Origin: Glomus cerebriforme | Lineage: Eukaryota > Glomeromycota > Glomeromycetes > Glomerales > Glomeraceae | Direction of reading: 5' to 3' | DNA length: 64,000 nt | Assembly: GCA_003550305.1 (NCBI GenBank) | Contig: QKYT01000052.1 | Coordinates: 211,703-275,702, forward strand | Part shown: in pieces, positions 13,113 to 25,822 of the stretch | How the letters are laid out: each line of letters opens with the position of its first letter | Numbering within the stretch: position 1 is the first letter of the stretch | The notes under the pieces: generated by a model | Seen by the model: the letters and a program-made list of their open reading frames with translations, nothing else | Database searches by the model: none | What the model was told of the DNA's origin: nothing | Program-made: the position numbers and the translations under genes

Positions 13113-14041
13113 ATGGAAAATCACGAATATCAAGCTCCAGGACCAAATGATGCAAGATCGACTTGCCCCGGAATAAATGTTCTCGCTAATCATGGATATT
13201 TGTAAGTCATAAATAAAATTCATGATTTTATATTTCCTATAATAAAAATTTCTCATCGGTTTTTTTATTACAACAAATAGACCTCGTAATGGAAAAGACA
13301 TTACGCCACATCAATTCATCGAGGCAATTTATAATGGTTATAACCTTACCAAAGTTGTAGGTTTCATTTTGGCTCATGTAGGTTTTTATTTGGTAGGAAA
13401 AACTTGGGAAGGCAAAGTGTAAGTAAATACAGTATATATTTTTTTTGTATGTACATTAATAATAAAACTCTTAAAATAATAATAACTTACAATAAATCGT
13501 TTTTTTTTTTTTAAAAAAAAAAAATAATAATAAAATAAAATAAAGATCCCTTGAAGATTTTAGTAATTCCCATGACATCGTAGAACACCCAATGTCATTA
13601 ATACGTCCAGACATAGGTGTAGGTGAAGGCGGCAAAGATTATAGAAAAATTTCTCCGGAATTACTCGATTCATTATTTTCAGAGAAAAATGAAAACGATA
13701 AATTAACAAGAATGAGCTTTGCAAAACAACATATTAAAAGACGTGATGAATCTCTCAGAGATAATCCTTCATTTCATGGATTATCTTTTTTTCGGAAAAT
13801 TCAAATATTTGGTGAATATGCTTTAACGTTAACTTGTTTTCCTGGAACTGACGATGGAAGGGGGAAAGAAATTGATGTAGATACTTTAAAAAGTATTTAT
13901 CAATTTGAAAGATTACCTGACAATTGGAAAAAAGCTGGATCAACTATTGGTTTTTTTCAATATAATGAAGTACTTAAAGGTGTTCAAAGACTTGCAGATA
14001 ATTTAGACAAAGAAAAAGAAAAAGATAAGAAAAATGATTAA
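13113..14041 (+). CDS. Chloroperoxidase-like heme-thiolate haloperoxidase/peroxygenase (Peroxidase_2 family)
   Basis: Three exons (13113-13201, 13281-13418, 13546-14041) encode 240 aa in one frame with GT-AG introns. The family uses a cysteine-ligated heme to oxidise or halogenate substrates with hydrogen peroxide. Family hallmarks: N-terminal GPNDARSTCPGINVLANHGY with the proximal Cys, LPRNGKDITPHQF, then SHDIVEHPMSL and a C-terminal ERLPDNWKKA. Two positions deviate from short peroxygenases as I know them: the Pro before the heme Cys is Thr (TCP, not PCP), and the distal EHD reads EHP. A Glu in FGEYAL could be the acid-base residue. There is no signal peptide, so an intracellular location is inferred. 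Length matches the short subgroup. The product is confident; its catalytic competence is not. Confidence 0.88.
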
Positions 14042-15298
14042 TTGTTAGGATAGTCTAAATTTAGCGTTTTTGTAATCATTATTATATAATTAAATTTTTA
14101 TTAAATAGTTTTTTTATAAAGTATTTTTTGTTTTTTTTTTATTTGAAAGAAACCGAATAATAAATCAAATTCTCAACCTAAAAAAATTTTTTGCTGTCAC
14201 GTTATCTTTGAACCGCATTATGCTCCAAATCTAAGTCATGATTAATAAAATAGAACGAAATATACGAAATAAAGTAAATTAGATTTGTTATGTGATCGCG
14301 AAATGAATATTTTCAGAATTATGATTGACCTGAATTAACATAAATTTTTAAACTTTGCTAAAATCTTTTACCAATTCTCTCACACACTGCATGTCAAGCT
14401 TGGTCGATTATACTTATTAAAATAGCGATAATATGATGTATTTTTTGGGCAGTGTTTGACATCATGAAACAGGAAAGAAAGAAAAGTATGCCAGTATTTG
14501 ATATTATTCATGTACAGTATATGATACAGCAGATGAATTGTAGGGGTTGTTTGTTTTGCGGGAACTAAGTAATTTTTAATTTATTAGGCTCTTCAGAGAG
14601 CTTCTCACGGTACCAATAGTATTATCATATGTTTTTTTTGCGCTAAAGCATAGTTTCACAGCTGTCGAAAAATAATTTTTTTGGAGATTGTGCGAGTTAT
14701 GTCATTCGAAGGAATTCATTGTTTTATGATCGTGAACTTTAATTTACTGCTTTTATTGCTTGACATATCACAACTTCAATACTACTTCAATAATATTCAT
14801 TTTCCATGTATTAAATAATTCCAATTTTATTGCGAATAAAACATGGCTCAATTGGTTCATGCTATTATTTAATACACAAACCATTTTTTTTCCGATGCGT
14901 ATAATTACAGAATTGCACATGGTTAAAAAAAAAAAAATAAAGCCCGAAACTAAATGTGTTGGATCTTGCATCGATTCTATAATCATGCCGCTTATCTGGA
15001 TATGATACATGAGAGAGTGGGTTAGCTCTGACTTTTTTTTACCTCTAAAAAAGAGATAACGTTTATCCTTTATGAAATGATACAATTTAAACGTGTCACA
15101 CGTAAAAATATTTTTAAAAATTATATTATTTTATTAATTTTGCATTCTATATACTGTACAAAGGAATGTATCAATTTTTAATGCAAGAGAATGTAAAAGT
15201 TGGGGAGAATAAAAATAACGAAAACACCAAATTCTATATTTTGTATAATACCATCATTTTTTTTAAGAAAAATTTTCCATATTCTTTAAATTAACTCC
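14042..15298. other. Intergenic DNA between convergent genes
   Basis: This stretch holds the 3' flanks of the haloperoxidase (+) and subtilase (-) genes. Overlapping open frames at 14760-15085 on both strands are low-complexity and have no exon support. Nothing else is recognisable. Confidence 0.5.
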
Positions 15299-18200
15299 TT
15301 ATTCTCTTTTGATCTCAATAATAGAAGAAGTAAACGTTTCCCAATCTTCTTTCTTTTTAGGATCTCCAAAAGGTCTTAAAGCAGCCAAGAACAATCTATA
15401 TTGACCATTTGGTAATTCAACATCTTTTGTTCCATCTAGTTTATTAATTTTACCGTCAAATTGTAAAGTTAAAATTTGATTGTTATCAGAATTATCATTT
15501 CTTGGTACAAATTGTGCATCATCTATTGTGCCTAAAGAATTTGGTACTAATAAGTTTGTTTCTGGGTTATCAAATGCTCTTGCTTTCAATTTATTATTTC
15601 CTCTCTTGTATATTTTAATAAAGGATCTTTTTGCAACTGGAGTTGCAGATGCAACTGGAGTAACTGTTGTTATAATGGTAGAGGTTATTGTAACAACATC
15701 ATCATCAGTTCCAGTGGATTGAGCAGGAGGAGTCACAGTTGGGGTAACGGTTGGAGTTATGGTTGGTGGATTTGAAGTCACGGTTGGAGTCACAATTGGT
15801 TGATTTGGAGTCTCGGTTGCAGTATCAGTTGGTTTATTTGATGGAGTATTGATTGGTTTATTTGGAGTATCTGTTGGTTTATCTGTTTCTTTGGGCAGAG
15901 TTTTTGTTGGTTTGTTTGGAGTNNNNNNNNNNNNNNNNNNNNNNNNNNNNNNNNNNNNNNNNNNNNNNNNNNNNNNNNNNNNNNNNNNNNNNNNNNNNNN
16001 NNNNNNNNNNNNNNNNNNNNNNNNNNNNNNNNNNNNNNNNNNNNNNNNNNNNNNNNNNNNNNTGGAGTCTCGGTTGGTTTATTTGATGGAGTATTGATTG
16101 GTTTATTTGGAATATCAGTTGGTTTATCTGTTTCTTGGGGCAAAGATTTTGTTGGTTCTGTTTTTTTTGGTTGAGCTTTTTTTGGTCGGTTTGTTTTTTT
16201 AGGTTTAGTTTCTGTTGGTTGTATCGTCACTTCTGGCTGAGTTTCTGTTGGTTTTGGTTGAGTTTCGGAGGGTGGTTCTACCACATTATTAGGTTCAGCA
16301 GGTATGACATCAACGGTAAGAATTTTGGTTCCTTGGGCCATACGTACGCCCAAAAGTGCAATATCATCACCTTTCATGGATACAGTTAAAACTTCTTCAG
16401 GTAAAGTAAACTTTTGATTATTTATACCAGATTGAATGAAAGGGGCACCAGATTGATCATCTAATATTGGTAAATTTTTTAAACAACCTTTCATACCCAT
16501 ATAAGAAACATAAGAATTCTTTTTTGTTAAACTATCCGTAATAACGATATAACCAGAATAAAGAGAATTATTTATTTCATTTTCTTTTTCAGGAGGAGTA
16601 AAACTTAAAGTAATATCTTGAGATTCACCAGGACGTAAACGAATTGAAGATTTTGAAAATTTAACATTAGCAAAAGAATTTGTTGTGATCGGTGAATCTG
16701 CTGGAACTAAATTTACTCCATCATAACCATTAATTGATTGAGCGGGTAAATGATTAAAAGTAAATTTTGTTGTTTCTTTACCAATATTTGTTAAAGTAAG
16801 GCATCTTTTCTTTCCATTAAAATTAGCTGAATCATTGAGTGAAAGCTTTGATGGAGATGTTACAATTGTTGAAGATAATGCATCGGATAAATTAATTAAA
16901 CCAGAACCTTGTTGTAGGATTGTTGAAGCTACAAGAGAAGTTTTATTCCCTTCAGAAATTTTAATAGTAATTGGTTTGGCATTATTTCGAATAACATTAC
17001 GAATGATTTCAGGATTTGATTTTTCTCCATTTTGCATATTTTGCATATATAATGCTAAAGCACCAGTTACGAAAGGGGCCGAGACGCTTGTTCCTGAAAT
17101 AGATTTAAAGGATCCGAGGGAAACTGGAAAGATACTTTTAATATTTTTTCCAGGAGCTGCAATATCAGGTTTAATATCTAATTCATTACTAGGTCCAAAA
17201 GAACTAAATGCAGAAATTTTTAATGTGCTTGGATTATTAATTAAGACGTTTTCGCTTGGAAATTGTACAGTTAAATTATTATCTTTTTGAATGTGATTAA
17301 ATAAAGTTACTCCATCTTCACAGGAAATCATGGCAACAGGAGTTGAAATTCCTTCACTATCAAATTCGGGTACTGCGATTCCACTAACATCATTATAAAT
17401 AACAACAGCTGTAGCTCCAGCAACTCTAGCTTGGTTAATTTTTGTTGTACAATCACAACCTCCTTTACGAATCAAAGCAACTTTTCCTGTAAGATCTTCA
17501 TTGATAGCATCACAAGCATCATTTTTTGAGTTTGTTACATTTGAGGTTGGAACAATTGAGAAAGAATTTTCAAGTTGAATGGGATCTCCACTTTGTGTAA
17601 GATATTGAATCTTATGATTAGGATCACAACTTGGTTGAATAAAAAATGAATTAATTTGATCAGTATCAACGGATGCAACAGAAATAACTCCAGGGGCTGT
17701 TGATGGTGAAGAAACTTTAAAGATTCCTTTATCACCAGAGGTTCCAGCAGGTGCAACAACGAATATTCCATTTTGTGTTAATTTTTCGGCAACGAGACTT
17801 TCAGGACTTCCAAACCAAGCGTTATTGCCAGATACGAGTGAAAGATTAATAATATTCATTTTGTCTTCAAAAGCTTTTTCCATCGCCTTAATAACAATAT
17901 CATTTGTGGTTGTTCCGTTACATCCAAAAATTCTATATGCTCCAAGTTTAGCTTTAGGTGCGATACCAGTAAAGTTATTAGTCGAATCTTCACCAGCAAT
18001 AATACCAGCTGCATGTGTTCCATGACCAACACATTCATCTAAAGGGTCATCATCAGGTTTTGGATCATTCGATCCATTAAAATCATCTCCAACAAAATCG
18101 AAACCAAATTGTACTTTACAACCTTCTGTTTTAAAACATCCTCCAAGAGCTGGATGTTTATAATCAATACCTGTATCTAGAATTCCAACCTGTTTTGATT

Positions 18201-18820
18201 ATGAATGAATGAACAGAAAGGTAAATAAAAAGGCAATAATAATCATTAATACCTTTAAAAATTTTATTATTTACCTTAACTTCTGAACCGGATTGTTCAC
18301 GATCATCAACTAGGCCAATGGAATCGCGCAAATTTTGAGAATTTGTATTATTATTATTATCTTCAATTTTAAATTCTGTTCGTTGAATTTGTACCTATAA
18401 AAAAAAAATAAGTAAAAAAAAAAAATAAGATTTTTGTTGCTGCGCGTCTATAAAATAATTTTTTCTACTTACCACAGGCCAAACATTTTTAACACATTTT
18501 AATCCTTTGATTTTTTCAATATCTTTATCATTATCAAGTTTAATAGAAACTCCATTAAATATTTTTTGATTAAAAGTTTCTCTAACTTTATAATTTATGC
18601 CTTCATTTTTAATTGATTTTACAAATGAATTCATAAATGTTTCCGATTGGTCTTTAGGTGGTGAACCATTAAATTCTAATATATAAGAATTTGGAATTAC
18701 ATCAGGAGGGGTTTTGTGTAAAGTGATTTGTGATGTAGAAAATTTTTCTATTGAAGCCGAAGAAATTAATTGAATTGATGTTAAAAAACCCAAAATCGAT
18801 AAAATTATTGAAGTTTTCAT
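15299..18820 (-). CDS. Secreted subtilisin-like serine protease (S8) with PA domain and Thr/Pro repeat region
   Basis: Exons 18820-18473, 18394-18275 and 18189-15299 join in frame. An N-terminal signal peptide (MKTSIILSILGFLTSIQLISS) and inhibitor-like prosegment precede the catalytic domain: Asp in VGILDTGIDYKHPALGG (about residue 161), His in GHGTHAAGIIAG (about 212), Ser in SGTSVSAPFVTGA (about 524). A protease-associated domain (GKVALIRKGGCDCTTKINQA) is inserted between His and Ser, as in Vpr/pyrolysin-like subtilases. An Fn3-like region follows, then a Thr/Pro/Lys-rich linker with repeats of about 28-30 residues (KPTDTPNKPINTPSNKPTET), then a small C-terminal beta-rich segment (LPNGQYRLFLAALRPFGD). 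A 140-N gap lies inside the repeats. Codons abut the gap exactly on both sides, and 140 is not a multiple of 3, so the gap length must be wrong. Likely an extracellular or wall-associated endoprotease. Confidence 0.93.
15923..16062. other. Assembly gap (140 N) in the subtilase repeat region
   Basis: Both flanks carry the same repeat (KETDKPTDTPNKPINT on one side, QETDKPTDIPNKPINT on the other), so the gap is probably a collapsed tandem repeat. The true number of repeat units is unknown. Confidence 0.95.
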
Positions 18821-20089
18821 AGTTATATTTTAAAGAGAATTAATTAAATATAAAAATAAATTATTATTATAAAGTATACAGTAAATTGTTTATATGAAAT
18901 ATCGCTCCGGGCGTATTTTTTATATATATATATAAATTTATTTCGGGTTATATCAAAGATGGTAAAAATGGTGGAGGAAAAAAGAAGAAAAAAAAAGGTT
19001 AGAAAGAATAAAACTAAATTTATCTTTCTTTTAAAGGGATGGGTTTTTTTTCTTTTTTTAAATCAAAAAAAAAAGACCAATATATTATATCTTTTCTATT
19101 AAAATATATAAGTGAAGGATATTTTTTTTGTAAATATATTGGTCTCCTTTTCCTCCAGGGAAATTAGTGTTTTCGCTTTAGTAGTTGTTATGGCACTGAG
19201 AAAAACAACAACTACGGTAAAGTATATTTCATTTTAGTCCATATTTATAGATTCTATTCATGATATTATTTTTTACAATAATAAATATCAGGCTTTGTAG
19301 TTTATACAATTAAAAAGTCACAAAAGAATCACTACAATTGTACGATTTGTACGATGCAGTTTCTTTATCACATCACATCAATGGGCCCTTTGTTGTATTA
19401 TTAATTTTTTCTTTATTGTATTAAGATTTAAATGGAAATGAAACGATCATGAAAGAAGTGTATCTGGTATGCTTTGTATTTTATTGCCATGCGTAGTTAT
19501 GTATATAACTTATTTTTAGCCGATTTCGGGAATGGTAATTTGAGTTTATTTGTTTGCTTAAAATGTTTTGTTTGGACTTTATGGTACTGTGGAACATTGT
19601 GGTACTATATAAGAAATAATCACTGATTCACTGATGGAACTGCATACTTTACATAATTTCTTTACCAAATCAGGGCATTTAATTAATTAAATTTTGTTAT
19701 AAATTAGGCAAGTATCGATAATTAAGTTCAAGTTTTTGAACTTGTTCGGTTTTAAAATATTTCCGGGATTACGATACAAGTTTCATATCCTTATTTTTTC
19801 TTTGCCGCATTTGGAATGTAACGTTACTCAAGTTTCTTTATTATCACAACAAACGTTTATATCAGGCATTGTTTTCTTTTTTTATAAACAACGGTCGAAT
19901 CACACAAGTCACATAATGAAGGATATCACACACAAAATGACGTAGTGTACATAAAGTCATTTTATCACATACATGATACATCACATGGTAAAGTAAAAGT
20001 AAATTTTTTAAACCGTTCTATTCTATTTTTATTATTATTATTACTCTTATTATTACAGTATATAAAAATATTTTTACTAAATCTGCTGG
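18821..20089. other. Intergenic DNA upstream of the subtilase
   Basis: Presumed promoter of the subtilase (-) and 3' flank of the F-box gene (-). The 69-codon frame at 19736-19945 has no domain and no splice context. Nothing else is supportable. Confidence 0.5.
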
Positions 20090-21603
20090 TCAACCTAACC
20101 ATTTTTTAGAATGAGCATATTGTAAACAAGAATTATTATTATTATTCATTTTATCTTTAGAAAAGTCCAGCATCCACGTCATATTAGATAATGCTGCAAA
20201 TATTTTTGAATGTTCCATCTATTGACATAAATTAAAAAAAAAATGTTAATAATCTCTCCAAAAAAAAGATTACATTTTTTTTTTAAAGAAATAATTTTTA
20301 CCTGTAATGAATAGACAGGAGAACGATTGTTTCCAAGATAAAGAGACCAACCATCATTTTTCCTTACACCTTTTTTTAACTCCTGATAATTATTTTTATT
20401 ATAACGTAAATCAAAAATTCTAATTATACCATTTCTCGAGGCGCCAGCCGCCATTCTATAAGCATCATAATCCACAGAAAATACTAAAAAAAAACAATTA
20501 AAAGATAAGTCAAATGAAAATAATTTTATCTCCTAAATAGAATAAATAATTCACTCACCAGGATGATAATCGTAAGGATCTCTATAAGAAGCAACACATT
20601 GCATTGTTCTAACATCAAATAATCTACAAATACCATCATAACATCCAGTTACGAAGGTATTTGGTATATTTTGATTTGAAGCTATGGCATAAACAGTACT
20701 TTGATGTTCCTTTATTCCCGTAGCGTGTTTAACTAAATCATTTGGTGTAACGTAATATAAAGTAAAATGTTCTTTACTTCTATTTCCTACGCCAATTAAG
20801 TTATTCTTTGAGGATAATCCACGGATAATCCTTGGTCTACCGGGTAATGGAATTTCTAATTTATTTTGAGTTGTTTCAGTATTCCACATTCTTAATGTAC
20901 CATCAAATCCAACAGAATATAAGTTTAAAGAATCATCTGGAAATGCATAAATTGATTGCACTGAATTTTGATGTCCTTTGAACAACTTTTTGTGGGTTAA
21001 AGGACGATTATAATCTGAACGATTATTATAATAATGATTATTATGATTTAATTTTTTTATATTCCATTTTTTTATAGTATTATCCACGGAACTTGTATAT
21101 ATAATCTCATCATCATTCCCCCCACTTAATAAAATATCAGTAATATCGTTATTATGTGCGATAAACCATTCAAAATTCCTTTTTTTATAATTGAAATCCC
21201 CATAAGAATTTTTATTAAAATAAAATATTTCAATACAATTTCCCATACTTATTAATAATTTTTCTTTATCAAATTTTAATGTTGGAATTAATGATTGTCC
21301 ATTTTTCATTATAATTGTTGAAGAAAAAAGTTTTTTCTTCCAATTTTGATGTGTAATATATCCAAATGAAACTTTTTTTTGCCAATTATCATTCAAAGAG
21401 GATGATGATGAAGGATGTTGTTTTTGTAAATTAAGGTTGGATATTATCATATTCCATTTTTGGTTTGTGAAATATAATTTAAATCCATATTCTTTTATTA
21501 ATTTATCAAACGATTTATTAACTAATCGTAATTTTACTATATCTTGTATTGTTAATAAATCAAGTATATTAACTATTACATCAAATGGAAAATTAAATAA
21601 CAT
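20090..21603 (-). CDS. F-box and WD40-repeat protein (SCF ubiquitin-ligase substrate adaptor candidate)
   Basis: Exons 21603-20559, 20483-20302 and 20218-20090 give 451 aa. I chose the ATG at 21603 because the F-box begins there (MLFNFPFDVIVNILDLLTIQ, then DIVKLRLVNKSFDKLI); upstream sequence in frame has no ATG. WD-type repeats follow: FIAHNNDITDILLSGG..TIKKWNI, LFKGHQNSVQSIYAF..TLRMWNT, IKEHQSTVYAIASN..ICRLFDV and a last repeat in exon 2 with IIRIFDLRYN. An Asn/His/Tyr-rich insertion (LNHNNHYYNNRSDYN) separates the first repeats. The C-terminus ends in an Asn run and AHSKKWLG. By family, the F-box would bind Skp1 and the propeller would bind substrate. No orthologue name can be assigned from the sequence alone. 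Confidence 0.88.
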
Positions 21604-22360
21604 TTCAAGAAGGAGGTTAAAAAATTCGAAGTTTGACGGATTGACACTATTTATAAAGAAATGATTACTAAACCGCCATTGGGCTGAAATAACGTGTAAC
21701 AGTTTAACAATACGCAGTATGCGCAGTAATTTACGCAACTTTGATTGGATTCTTTAATTATATTTGATAAACTGATTATTCATTTTTTACTGCGTTCACA
21801 CATTTTTTTTTTAAAAAAATATTATGTTATTTTTGATACACTTGCATATATACTGAATAGAGTTCTTGACCACATGATACGCTACGCAGTATTCTAAACG
21901 TATATTATAAAGTCATATGTATGCTTATTTGAATTGATGATCTTATTTCTCAAACCAGTCAAAAATTTCTTCTCAGCACCTGAATTCACAATATTAAGTT
22001 TCTTTGTGAGTGTTGCATTGCTCCAACCCTTCAAACAATCAGAAAATCCCCTAATCCTTTGTATTATTATCTTACGTCGCACAAAACGTTTAATTTTCCG
22101 GGTATATTTTGTGTTACCTTTTGTTTTTATGATAAAATTAATTATGGCATTATAATATATTATATTCAAAAATGAACAGACTATCGCACATTCTAGAATA
22201 AACCTCATTTCTCGTTAATACGGTTTTGTGAATCTCCGCATTTTGTATTGAATTATTTGAATATAAAGAAAAAATAATTTCGACAAACACAGTACTGCTA
22301 GAGTGTTAGTAGCTTACATTTCTAAACAAAAACCTCTTTTTTTTTTATTATTACACAGAA
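21604..22360. other. Intergenic DNA with an unsupported 104-codon frame
   Basis: A minus-strand frame (22208-21894) starts with ATG and contains RRKIIIQRIRGFSDCLKGW and GAEKKFLTGLRNKI, which is somewhat protein-like, but the rest is hydrophobic low-complexity sequence. It has no known domain and no splice partner. It may be a gene fragment. The promoter of the F-box gene should lie in the right-hand part of this stretch as read on the minus strand, just above 21603. Confidence 0.3.
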
Positions 22361-22592
22361 CAAGACTATCAAGCAAAACATTGCGACAATAGGCCACATC
22401 TGGAAGGGTTGTTGTTGTCAAAACATCCAGAGGAAAACGACTCTATTCAATTACAGATGTGCACAAAGCCACACAAAAGGCCAACGCACAAGTCATCAAC
22501 AAGATGACCTATCACCTGAATGACAGATCACAGATCTTCAACAACATCAATTGGGTTATGTTATCCTTTTGGAATGAATATATTTAAAGCAA
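22361..22592 (+). other. GC-richer island with a possible decayed coding frame
   Basis: This block is clearly richer in G and C than its surroundings and C-rich on the plus strand. After a TAG at about 22400, one frame stays open to about 22587 and reads SGRVVVVKTSRGKRLYSITD then VHKATQKANAQVINKM, NDRSQIFNNINWVMLSFWN. I do not recognise it. It may be a relic of a gene or mobile element inserted later than the surrounding AT-drifted DNA. Confidence 0.35.
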
Positions 22593-23549
22593 GAAATCAA
22601 AGAAATGGTAATTACCAAAAGGACTGCTTATGTCACTTTAAATCTGAACTTGTGAAAAAAAAATAGGATATTGTTCGTGGTACTTGGTTCAGAATTTAGA
22701 TATTTATACTAATAATAGCAAAGCTGGAGAACTTGTAAAAGGCTTGCAATTATCACAATGTTTATAGTGTGATATATTTTGCTACCAATTACAGATGCTG
22801 CTTAAAAGGTTTAAGAAGAAAGTAAAGAAACCTTCAGCAGGTAAAATATAATGCATTTACCTTTATTCCATTCAGTAGGAGTGGCTGAATTACTGCTGAA
22901 TTGCTAAAACTCAGAAAAAACATAATAGATGTATAATCAATCCTTATCATAGTCAAAAAAAAGGTATTAAATGGAAAAAAAAGATTTATAAGCATAGTAT
23001 CTCAATGCTATAAAAATAATATAAAACTTGAATGAGTTTTAGAATATCTTATAAAGAATATTTCTTTAACTTTATTACCAATTATAAAAATTTAAAATAA
23101 AATTTCATTTTAAAAAAAATTTTTAACAATCTATAATAATACTTTCTAAATACTGAAGCAGATTTTATAATTAATAATTGAATATGTATATTTTTTTATA
23201 AATTAAAATTAAATTAATGAATTCTATTTCAAAATAACTTGAATATAATAGTTACCTTATATTAAATTATTTTGGTAAATTTTATTTCTACAGTTGTTTC
23301 TCTCTAAGTGTATCACTTATAAATGCATACCTTTTCTAAATATATTTCTTAGCTTAATCCCAAATTGGAAAATTAATGTTAAATGTGCATTATATATTTA
23401 TACCATACAATAATTTTTGATATTATTTATATTTGAAATTTCTATCTATATAACTTTTATATGACAGTTGCATAATGTGCTGCATTCTTTACATAATATA
23501 CTATACATTACTATGGGAATTTAAATAAAACACCTGAACTTTTATCAAT
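22593..23549. other. AT-rich DNA upstream of the Tigger-like relic
   Basis: No supportable gene. It may include the decayed left end of the transposon whose coding relic starts at 23550, but I could not place a terminal inverted repeat. Confidence 0.35.
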
Positions 23550-24105
23550 ATGCCATCTAAAAAAAAAGTTACTCTAACAGATATTTAGAAATATAAATTC
23601 TGTCTTTATATTAATAGTAATAAAAAGACAAGAGATCAATATGTAGATTAAGTTAAATAAAAATAGAAAGTTAGAATTAATAAAACTATAGTAACCTGCA
23701 TGAATTTTATAAATAAAGGATAAATGATTTTCTAGTGAGGTTATTCACTTAAAATAAAAACATTGTAAAAGTATTACTTTTTTAGAATTTGAGCTTGCAT
23801 TTAAAAGTATGTATTGTATTATTATATAGAGCAATATTAAGTAATGCAATATTAATTAAAAAAATTAAAGTATTAGTAAGTAGGTTCAAAGTTTCTAAGA
23901 ATGCATTGCAGTTTTTTTCTAATTGGCTTTAAAAATTTAAAAAGTATAATGAAATTCATCAGCAAAAACTACAAAAAGAAGCAGTTTTTATTAATCAAAT
24001 TGCTATTGATGAAGACTTACTATTATTGTATGAAAAGTATATAAATTATCTTTTTAAGTAAATTTATAACATAGATAAGACAGGATTATTTACCAATTAC
24101 CAATA
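23550..24105 (+). pseudogene. Tigger/pogo-like DDE transposase relic
   Basis: From the ATG at 23550 the frame reads MPSKKKVTLTDI-stop-KYKF, CLYINSNKKTRDQYVD, KVRINKTIVT. Further on come ALQF-type and IHQQKLQKEAV-type blocks, and finally IYNIDKTGLF at about 24064-24093. The order is the CENP-B-like helix-turn-helix, second DNA-binding half and first catalytic Asp (D-x-T-G) of Tigger/pogo transposases. Many in-frame stops occupy positions where relatives carry Gln or Trp, and a frameshift or deletion lies in the middle. The catalytic half beyond the first Asp is not recognisable. This family is the natural driver of the pogo-type MITEs in this window. Confidence 0.6.
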
Positions 24106-25313
24106 TATATTTTCTTTAAATTATTAATCAAAAAAATAATTTTTGGTTAAGATTATTAATGAGAATAAAAAATATTTTAATATTTATACAAAATTAATAA
24201 AAATTTATTAAGAAATCTGATTTTTAATATAATTGTGATTCTTTTTTTTTTTGCAGATTAGAACCAAACTGAATATTAACTATAATAAAAGATTAAATTA
24301 GAGTTGTACTGGATTTTTCACTTAAAAAATTAGAATAAGTTTCTAAAAATCTTTTATTTTCTTTATATTAATAATCTCTTCTAATAATTTTATAAGATAA
24401 TATGATTTTGATATAGCATTAATTATTTTTTCAGCTATTTTTTACTTAGGTTTAATACTAAAGATATCTTTTGCAAAATTTTGGTTATTTTTCTAAATAT
24501 TAATTCCTTATAGTTTAGCTTATATAGTTTTTACTAGTAGTATTTAAGTATAAAATACTTATCACAAAGAACATCATATAACTGATTCTTTTTATACTTA
24601 ATATCGCAAATAGAATATTTTATAAATAATTAAACTTGAAAATTAATGAAACTCTTTCCAATTTTTCTAATCTCAAGTATTTGTATTTTACAATAATTTG
24701 ATTATTAGCTTCTTTGTTTAAGGTAATTTCATTTTCAGTAGATTAGAATTTCTTTTAAAAGAAAAGATTTATATTTAACTTTTAAAATAATCTGATTTAA
24801 GTTAAACTAAATAATCCTTTAACTTATATAATTCTTTTTTAACAGAAAAAATCTCAAATCTTTTAATTTTAAAATATAATTTATAAAATCTTATATCAAT
24901 GAATTTTAAATATGATTTTCTAATTCTATTAGCAACTTTTTTTTACAACCCCTTTAAAATCTCTATAATTGATAAAATAACCATTAGAATATATAATATA
25001 CTAGCTACACTTACTAACATTAAATGAGTTAGCTAAAACAAAAACTTTTAATGATATGATATATTTTAATATAGAATATAAAATATTAGTATAAGTATTT
25101 AAAATCTTTATAAGTTATTTTTTGTTATCTAAAAATAAAAGTTCAGGATTTATGAAATTTGTAAGTTTAATCCTAAATCTAAAATATTTTGGCAAATCTA
25201 AAATTCTAAAACTAAAATTTAAAATTATTTTCAAATCTGAAATTTTAAAAGTCTTAGTTGATATTATATGTTAAAATGCAAAAAATTCTGCAATTTTTAA
25301 TAATAAATGTCTA
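24106..25313. other. AT-rich DNA, possible decayed frame on the minus strand
   Basis: On the minus strand between about 24960 and 24285 there is interrupted protein-like sequence (FAKDIFSIKPK-stop-KIAE, then KSYYLIKLLEEIINIKKIKD), suggesting another dead repeat-borne gene. The evidence is weak and no family is recognised. No other feature seen. Confidence 0.3.
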
Positions 25314-25822
25314 TTAACATATTATAGCAATTCTGACAGAATAAAGAAACAAAAAAAAAGTAATTGCAAAAGCTACATATAAAGTTTTTACAAGTATTAC
25401 TAAGTATTTTTCTAATAATTCATCATCTATTTTATTAGATAAACTGATTAATAATATAGTTAATAATTTAAAAAATCTTGACAAAATTATAGAAAAAGAG
25501 GAGTTTAATTTAGCATTAAAAAAATTGAATACATTAATTAAAAACAATTTTTTAATTTTTTAAATTAAAAACTATTTGCAACTTACTTTTCAATATATTA
25601 ATTTGAGATTAGCTAGTTATAAATATATAAAAGCAAGTAAACCAATAATAGTTAGTATTGAAAAAGATGAATATTAAGCATATTTAATAAGAATATAGAC
25701 AAAAAATTTTGTGAAATACCATTCAATTCTAGTATCAATATATAGTAAACATTAAAAAATTAAGAGTTTATTAAAAAATAAAGATATTCATCAAATAATT
25801 ATTGAATATTTTTAGAATATTA

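Noticed and set aside
13755..13943. Minus-strand frame within the haloperoxidase gene
   Set aside because: Shadow of the plus-strand coding exon.
14760..15085. Overlapping frames on both strands
   Set aside because: Both are low-complexity and intergenic; neither shows a domain or splice sites.
16835..17290. 151-codon plus-strand frame
   Set aside because: Antisense shadow of the subtilase catalytic domain.
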